Positions 58,288 through 64,000 of a stretch of 64,000 bases of DNA are shown here, piece after piece. How positions within the stretch are numbered: position 1 is the first letter of the stretch; each line of letters opens with the position of its first letter. The stretch comes from Brachionus rotundiformis. Taxonomy: Eukaryota; Rotifera; Eurotatoria; Ploima; Brachionidae. The stretch spans positions 328,947-392,946 of the forward strand of contig JAESIW010000208.1 of assembly GCA_016802295.1 (NCBI GenBank), written 5' to 3'. The translations under genes were made by a program, and so were the position numbers. Under the pieces are notes generated by a model. That model did no database searches. It had not been told where the DNA came from and worked only from the letters and a program-made list of their open reading frames with translations.

Positions 58288-58494
58288 ATGGCTTCTAGAT
58301 TTTATTTAGAGCAAATGCTAGACACGAGGGTTCTAAATAACTACATCCTTTCCAGCATTATAAAAATGTTTGGTTTAAGATTTATAAGAGTAGGTTCTAA
58401 ATCTCTTAATCAGTTTCAAATTAATATCATGACCAGACTTGCACTAAATTTAAAAAATAGTAATTTTAAAGTTTTTTATAAGTCAAGCAGCTGA
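58288..58494 (+). CDS. Small ORF of unknown nature
   Basis: ATG-led 68-codon frame (MASRFYLEQMLDTRVLNNYI...KVFYKSSS). It is predicted mostly helical and basic, with no signal peptide, no cysteine and no recognisable domain. In such AT-rich DNA an ORF this length can arise by chance. Slightly favourable points are a balanced residue mix and an ordinary start. Possibly an exon of a larger gene. Confidence 0.2.
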   Translation: MASRFYLEQMLDTRVLNNYILSSIIKMFGLRFIRVGSKSLNQFQINIMTRLALNLKNSNFKVFYKSSS

Positions 58495-59021
58495 CAAGTC
58501 ATTTGACATGAATTTTGAAAAAAAGGGTAAAAATTACTGATAAGTATCAAAAAAATTGAAAATTCTAATTTTTTATTAAAAAGATGAAGTTTTAGAAGAA
58601 TTTGTTTTTTAAATTCACATATATTTTTCTATTTAAATTTTGTTTATTTATTTGAATAAAAAAAATGGGTTACTGGTTTTAATAGTTGACTGAAAAACGT
58701 CATCTTTTTAAAAAAAAATTATAATTTTCATTTCTTTTGATACATATCAGTAATTCTGACTTGTTTTTGACTTTACGACTAGTACAACACTGATTGTGAC
58801 TTAAAACCATGTTTTGGGTCTTATTGATTTTTAGTTTTATTTAATAAAATAAGTTTAATAAGGAATATTTTTGAAAAGTTAAAAAAATTTATGAAAAATA
58901 TCATTTTTTTAAAGTTAATTAGAAAATTCATAAAAATATTTTAATGGCTTTGAAAGCCGGATGTACATAAGCGAAATATTTTAAAAACTTAATTTAAATT
59001 TATTGCTTATTTTGCTTTTGT
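58495..59021. other. AT-rich spacer
   Basis: An imperfect inverted repeat (AAAATGA/TCATTTT-like stretches around 58510-58770, including TTACTGATAAGTATC and GATACATATCAGTAA) may be a decayed hairpin element. Confidence 0.35.
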
Positions 59022-60117
59022 AGTAGTAGTAGTAGTTCTTGCTGCGACACCTAACATATTGAGTGTCTGAGCCCATCACTGCCATTTGGCCGTGTGGAGC
59101 TGTAGCAGCCGATTCCATTGAATTTATCTAAAGACTTTTTGAAACACGCAGTTGATTTAGATTTTACTACATCTTCTGACAACTTATTCCAATGCGGAAC
59201 TATCCTATTTGAGAAAAAGGTATGTCTAGCACTAACCGCAGCTGCAAAATCGTTTCTTATTTGAGCAAGGAAACTTTCTCTCTGAATTCTGATACTATTC
59301 CCTCTTAACGCCGCAGCAGGACCATTGTATTCAGATCTATTTCTGATCAAATCTCTGACCAGGTCCACTTTTTCTAAACCATTGACTAATTTGTACATTT
59401 CAATAAGGTCTCCTCTCACTCTTCTTTCACTAAGCCTTGTCAAACCCAGTTTAACCAACCTCATTTCATACGACATATTTTTTAGATGCATGGGTATTTT
59501 TGTCGCCCTCTCTTGTATCCTCTCTAATTTATTCACATCCTTTTTCATACTTGGATTCAAAACCTGTACTGCGTAGTCTAGGTGGGGTCTCACCATTGAT
59601 ATATACAATCTTAACCACAACCTTTCATCTCTACTTGTAAACGTTCGCTTTAGCATTCCAAGTACCCTATTCGCTTAGCACAAGCATTTTTTACTGGGCG
59701 GGTCCACTTTAAATCTGATGAGACCATCACTCCTAGATCCCTCTCACCTTTTGTGGTCATTAATATAACATTTGAATTGTTTTCACCACATCTTACCGAA
59801 TATTTATGTCTTTCATTTAGTCTGCCAAAATGCATCACTTTACACTTATCAGTACACAGTCTCATACGCCACACATCTATCCATTGACACACTGAATCAA
59901 AATCTTTCTGTAACGTCGCTCTCTCATAAACTTTATTTACTATACCAAGTATTTTCGAGTCATCTGCATACAATTTCATTTTATTTGAAACGCACTCAGG
60001 CAGGTCATTTATATACAGAACAAATAGTAAGGGTCCAAGTACAGATCCTTGTGGAACTCCACTCAATACCTCTGACCATTTAGAAACTCCATCACCAAGT
60101 ACAACTCGCTGAGTTAA
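59022..60117 (-). mobile_element. CR1/Jockey-like LINE, 5'-truncated, (ACT)n tail
   Basis: The best-preserved copy of this family. Minus strand: SGVPQGSVLGPLLFVLYIND, then KLYADDSKILGIV (YADD catalytic motif), ERDLGVMVSSDLKW, one frameshift near 59650, LKRTFTSRDERLWLRLYISM, RPHLDYAVQVLNPSMKKDVN, ERRVRGDLIEMYKLVNG, WNKLSEDVVKSKS. The 3' end passes GTTAGGTGTCGCAGC into ACT repeats (59022-59037). It starts mid-palm, so the endonuclease and ORF1 are absent. Clearly the same family as 31440-32416; a single frameshift suggests it is rather young. Confidence 0.85.
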
Positions 60118-60119
60118 TG

Positions 60120-61275
60120 CTTTTGGAAAATAAATTTTACATTTTTATTAATTATTTTCTCTTAATTATGATCTGTTTCTGTGGCAGAAACGCTACAATA
60201 GAGATATTTTACAGGATCTCTTCAGTAATACATGAGGTCATACCGGAGAACTGGTCAAGACGTCTCATAGTTAAGCTTCTGAAAAAAGGCAACAAATGTT
60301 ATGTGATAATTAGAGAGAAATAACACTTCTACCAAAAGCAGGCAAGGCATTCTGCGGAGTAATTCTAGGAAGAATCAGAGGTGCCTTGGGTGCTTTACTA
60401 GGGGAAGAGCAGGCAGGATTTAGAAGAGGCAGATGATGCATAGACCAGACATTTGCGCTAAGAAACACCATAGAACAAAGTCTGGAATGGAACAGCTCAT
60501 TGTTTCTAAACTTTGTAGACTTCAAGAAACCCTTTGGGCCATATTAAGAACCTACGGCCTGCCACAGAAAATAGCAACTTGATCTCTCTCCAACACTATT
60601 CCTAATTATTATTGATTATGTCATGCGGAAAACCAATCCCGAGGGGTATACAGCTCTTTGGGAGTTAACAACAAAGCTTGAAGATTTAGATTTGCAGATG
60701 ATTTAGTGTTAATATCTAATCGGGAAGCGAACATACAAAAGTCATCATAAACAGCAAATTGGATACCTTGATTACCATAAATGGTACAAAAATCGAGTGT
60801 GTTAGTGAATTTACATACTTAGGAAGTATCATAAGTGAAAAAATGGCAACTCATAAAGGCATTGAGAATAGACTTGCAAAAGCCTATAAAGAGTGAATTC
60901 TTGAGGTACACTGGCCTGAAACAATGTCAAACGATGAGCTATATAGATGAAATAATTCAGAGCCATTGAGTCAATGTATCAGAAATAAAAGACTACGGAG
61001 GCTTGGACATGTACTTAGAATGAAAAGAATACGAATACCAAACAGAGCACTTCAATGGATGCCTCAAGGGCGAAGAAAGATAGGAAGACCAGCAATAACA
61101 TGGAGGTCGACAATCACGAAAGAGCACACCGAAATGGGAATGACAAAGGGAGAAGCAAGGATGAAAGCAAAGATCTACTCGAGTGGAAATCAAAAGTAAT
61201 GACCCTATGCTCCACTAGGAATGAACAAGGAAAAAAAAAATATTATCTGTATAGAAAAACCCAGAACTAGAATTA
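60120..61275 (+). mobile_element. RTE-like LINE, broken
   Basis: Consecutive frame-shifted pieces: IPENWSRRLIVKLLKKGN, REITLLPKAGKAFCGVILGR, GEEQAGFRRGR, TFALRNTIEQSLEWNSSLFL, then DFKKPFG (AFD motif damaged). A QG..LSPTLFLIIIDYVMRK-like block and LEDLDFADDLVLIS (FADD intact) follow. The C-terminal stretch RRLGHVLRMKRIRIPNRALQ and TITKEHTEMGMTKGEARMKA is the typical end. It abuts the 5' break of the CR1-like copy at 60117, so one may have inserted in the other. Confidence 0.8.
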
Positions 61276-61869
61276 AATGATATAATTCTCTTCTTTGGAT
61301 CTTTCGAGAGCATTAAAGATTAATTGATTCACTTTTCCAAACTTCACAAAGGTATTAATGATAATATTGGTATGTTAGACGATTCCTCCTGAGCCATGTA
61401 ACGCATTGTTTCAATTTGGTCATGCACCAAGGAAATAAGAGGGCACCTAAGAAAAATATCCGACCAAGCCTCATCCAACTGGCTACAGAGAACCAACTTC
61501 TTCACTAATAGAGAAGCAAATTAATAGAATAGTTTACCTATGAAGTAATTGAAGTAGCTACCATTGATGTGTTCGTAGTAAGAAAAATAACTGATCATTA
61601 TTATATCTATGAATTTCTATTAAAATTGAAAAATAAGTTTTGAAATTTATTAAAGTTTAAAAGAAATTAAAATTTTTATTTATCATTTTTAGTATGATTA
61701 TTAAAACTAAAACTAAAAATAAAGGAATTTTAAAAAATAAAAATAATTTTGAAAAGTGGTACAAATTATTGTTGGTAATGCTATTTGCTGTTCACTCGGA
61801 TATAAAATTTTCATCTAAAATTAGAAAATATATTTAAACAAGCTATTTTATTTTATTTTCAAAATTAAA
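61276..61869. other. Spacer with LINE tail debris
   Basis: About 61380-61560 has broken CR1-like text (TNFFTNREAN-like and NSLPMK-like pieces). The remainder is AT-rich and precedes the ATG at 61870. Confidence 0.4.
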
Positions 61870-62712
61870 ATGGATATTATAAACTATTTTGAAACAAAAT
61901 TTGAACACTACGAAGTTCCAAAAAGCAATGACAACTGGCTAGTTGGTCTTTTGGACGATTTTTCAATTGAGTCTATAAACAAGTTTGGTAAGGCTGTGAT
62001 ACATGATGCCAATGTTTACATTACCTATTCATTCACAATATTAGATTCCTTTCTATGTTCAACATTATCAGAAAAAATTAAAGATTCATTGAACCTAAAT
62101 TCAGCAATTAAATTTAAAATTGGAAGTCAAAGCCGAGTAAATGTATGCAACACATTGGGTGGTGGATTTGTGCAGTCGAAAATTCCAGATTCTAAGATTT
62201 TTTCTGAAGAGCACAGTTGCCAACCTGTTATTGTCAAATCCGTTTTTTCAAACGAAAGCTTGGATCTTTTACTAGATGAATGCTTGGTCTATTTAAACGA
62301 ATACACCAACATATCCTATGCTGTTGGATTTAAGGTTAATTATTGTCCTGGGGACTTTCGAGCATTCTTTTTTGTTTTTGAGAGAATGACTGAGCCCGAT
62401 CATGAAAAAATGAACACCATTAACAAATTAGTACATGACCAAAAGCCTAAAATTGAGCAAAACTTTGCTCAATATGATTTGCTCGATTTGGAAAAGGCTT
62501 TTTTTGAGGAGAAACTTTCAAATTTTGGTGTAAAAATTGTCTTTAAAAGAACAATTGGTATTGGTGATCTAAACAAGGCTTTAGAGTTTACTTTAGACAA
62601 GTCTAAAATTATGCCAGGTGTGGATGGTGAAGCTAAAGTTACCATAACTGAACACGAATTAAAGCAATTATTTGAACTGTGGAAAAAAAAATTTCATAAA
62701 AGAGAAATATAA
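61870..62712 (+). CDS. Uncharacterised intronless protein with a possible worn PD-(D/E)XK nuclease-like core
   Basis: A clean 280-codon ORF with an ATG start and no frame damage, between LINE relics. No signal peptide or membrane segment. Residues about 113-160 read QSKIPDSKIFSEE, then QPVIVKSVFSNESLDLLLDE, CLVYLNEYTNISYAVGFKV. This resembles the layout PD..............P.(I/V)(I/V)xE(V)..S.....L......YL.......(A/V)(I/V)G.(K) of PD-(D/E)XK-fold proteins. Here the acidic residue of the third position is lysine (IVKS), so if the fold is right the site may be inactive. The C-terminus is a charged helical region with FELWKKKFHKRE. I do not recognise the family with certainty; the fold suggestion is inference. 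Codon use looks like that of the host genes. Confidence 0.6.
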   Translation: MDIINYFETKFEHYEVPKSNDNWLVGLLDDFSIESINKFGKAVIHDANVYITYSFTILDSFLCSTLSEKIKDSLNLNSAIKFKIGSQSRVNVCNTLGGGFVQSKIPDSKIFSEEHSCQPVIVKSVFSNESLDLLLDECLVYLNEYTNISYAVGFKVNYCPGDFRAFFFVFERMTEPDHEKMNTINKLVHDQKPKIEQNFAQYDLLDLEKAFFEEKLSNFGVKIVFKRTIGIGDLNKALEFTLDKSKIMPGVDGEAKVTITEHELKQLFELWKKKFHKREI

Positions 62713-62784
62713 ATTTTTATAATAAATAATTTAATTTTTTTAATTTTTTTTAATTTGACTAAATGGTCATTTTCTTCTTCCAAA

Positions 62785-62955
62785 ATCATGTCTTATTCTT
62801 TTCAGTAAGCTCTTTCGTGATTGTTGTCTTCCATGTTATTGATGATTGTCTTATCTTTCTCTTCGTTAATAGTGGCGATTGAAGAGCTCTGTTTGGTATT
62901 CGCGTACCTTTATTCTAAGTACATGTCTAAGCCACCGTAGCGTATCAAGTTAACT
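62785..62955 (-). mobile_element. RTE-like LINE tail
   Basis: Minus strand from about 62945 parallels the end of the copy at 60990-61140: CGGTGGCTTAGACATGTACT, AATACCAAACAGAGCTCTTC, then AACATGGAAGACAACAATCA. Broken frame; inverted relative to the 60-61 kb copy. Confidence 0.65.
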
Positions 62956-63099
62956 ATCTTTTGCGATAGACAGGGTTTTTTATCTATGCAATCAGAGGCA
63001 ATAAAGTTAAGAAACAATGGGCAATTCTACTTGAAACTTTATTCTATGATTTTTTTAGAGCAAATATCTGGTCAATACATCTCTTATAAATCGAGCTTG

Positions 63100-63915
63100 T
63101 TCTTTTCTAAGTAAGGCATCCAAGGAGCTTGTAGTTATTTCCAGAACCATGGTCAAACTACTTTGAAATTTTCTGCTGATGACACAAAACTGGTATTCGT
63201 AGCCAAACGGACTTAACTACAAAATGACATAAACTAACTGATTAAATGGTCAAATACAATGAAAAATGGCGTTCAATAACAAGTGCTTTTCAATTAGCCT
63301 AAAAATCAAAGGAAAACCACTTAACCAAACTGAATGAGAACGGAACCTCGGGAACATCATTACCAACAATCTCAAATGGAACCCTCAGGCTTTCAAATGT
63401 TGGACCCTGGAGACATTTCGAAAGCTATAAGTACATTTGTAAGAGCATACTTGGAATACGCCAAGGCAGTGTGGAGCCCTTTTTAAAAAAAGGATATTTC
63501 AGTGCTTGAAAGTGTTCAAAGACGAGCAACTAAACTAGTTAAGACCATAAAAACTTGCTGTACGAATGCAGACTCAAAAAGGAAAGGAGACAGAGAGGTG
63601 ACTTAATCGAGTACTTAAAAATAAGTACTGGACTAAGTAGAGTGGACAATTACAGTTGATGGACCAGAGCGTAGCATTCGCGGAAACAAACACCGTCTGC
63701 AAAAACAGTTCATCAAGAATGGCTACAGATAAAATTTTCTTTCAAATAGAGTAGTTGAAAATTGGAAAAAGTTAACAACAGAGACTATCACATCCAAAAA
63801 TAAAAACATCTCCTGAATTGTCTAATCTTTTCTTGATTCAAAAAGCGTATTGCTACCATAGCAAGCAAAAGTTGCTCTACAGTTAACCTGCTATAGACTA
63901 TTATTATTATTATTA
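63100..63915 (+). mobile_element. CR1/Jockey-like LINE, third family, (ATT)n tail
   Basis: FSADDTKLVFVAK (ADD catalytic motif), then YLEYAKAVWSPF, ISVLESVQRRATKLVKTIK, a RQRGDLIEYLK block and NRVVENWKKLTTETI in shifted frames. It ends at CTGCTATAGACTATT followed by ATT repeats (63898-63915). The tail differs from the (ACT)n and (AAAT)n families. Confidence 0.75.
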
Positions 63916-64000
63916 AATCAGATGTAATTTATATTTATGAAGATAATATAATTTTTTGAAATTAAATAGAAAATAAAAGTACTTTTTCACTTCAAAATTA

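Noticed and set aside
60966..61270. ORFs with LGHVLRM and RGRPAITW-like text as a host gene
   Set aside because: This is the standard C-terminus of RTE-like LINEs and is collinear with the broken reverse transcriptase upstream.
1..64000. CRISPR arrays, bacterial operons, rRNA and complete tRNA genes
   Set aside because: The window is clearly eukaryotic; no regular spacer-repeat array, rRNA core or complete tRNA cloverleaf was seen on either strand by eye.

Overview
This window is very AT-rich eukaryotic DNA from an animal. Genes have short introns (about 45-100 bp) plus a few of about 2 kb. The protein families are metazoan: a DHHC palmitoyltransferase of the ZDHHC9/14/18 group, a receptor-PTP-like pseudophosphatase, an Ig-superfamily protein, a tandem doublecortin protein, a Polycomb-type SAM protein, lipocalin, ShKT and discoidin proteins, and GT10 fucosyltransferases. 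Base composition, compact introns and many decayed LINEs would fit a monogonont rotifer such as Brachionus. That is an inference; no species marker is visible.

Layout. 1-0.5 kb: the 3' exon of thymidine phosphorylase (+). 3.5-6.7 kb: a nine-exon DHHC acyltransferase (+) with one intron that looks like a U12-type AT-AC intron. 6.6-10.7 kb: a tandem PTP-domain gene (+) in which both catalytic centres are lost. Introns of these two neighbours carry copies of the same 655-bp repeat. 12.0-12.7 kb: a secreted lipocalin (+). 15.1-17.3 kb: a long inverted-repeat region holding an AT-hook/SAM gene. 17.6-22.7 kb: LINE and MULE debris around a secreted six-cysteine protein (-). 23.4-24.5 kb: a ShKT plus discoidin secreted protein (-). 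26.7-30.0 kb: a two-Ig cell-surface protein (-) with RTE LINE and SINE-like debris in its first intron. 31.4-32.4 kb: a CR1/Jockey-like LINE. 35.3-36.7 kb: an inverted-repeat element built from AAGATCTTA-like palindromes. 37.3-38.7 and 45.7-47.0 kb: two fucosyltransferase paralogues (+) sharing a 380-nt nearly identical 3' tract. Between them lie a four-helix membrane protein (TMEM272-like), a fold-back element and a MULE relic. 50.1-51.0 kb: a small complete MULE-type element with 9-bp target duplication. 51.9-55.3 kb: a doublecortin-domain gene (-). 59-61.3 kb and 62.8-63.9 kb: LINE copies flanking an intronless 280-codon gene that may carry a worn PD-(D/E)XK-like fold.

How the genes relate. 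There is no operon-like logic. Clear local relationships are the duplicated fucosyltransferases with apparent gene conversion, the tight head-to-tail DHHC/pseudophosphatase pair, and a duplicated fragment of the pseudophosphatase 3' exon near 13.4 kb. The mobile elements fall into at least two LINE groups (RTE-like; CR1/Jockey-like with microsatellite 3' ends) and several DNA elements (MULE, a hAT-like end, fold-back, AAGATCTT element). Exon boundaries below come from reading splice sites and checking reading phase by hand, without transcripts.
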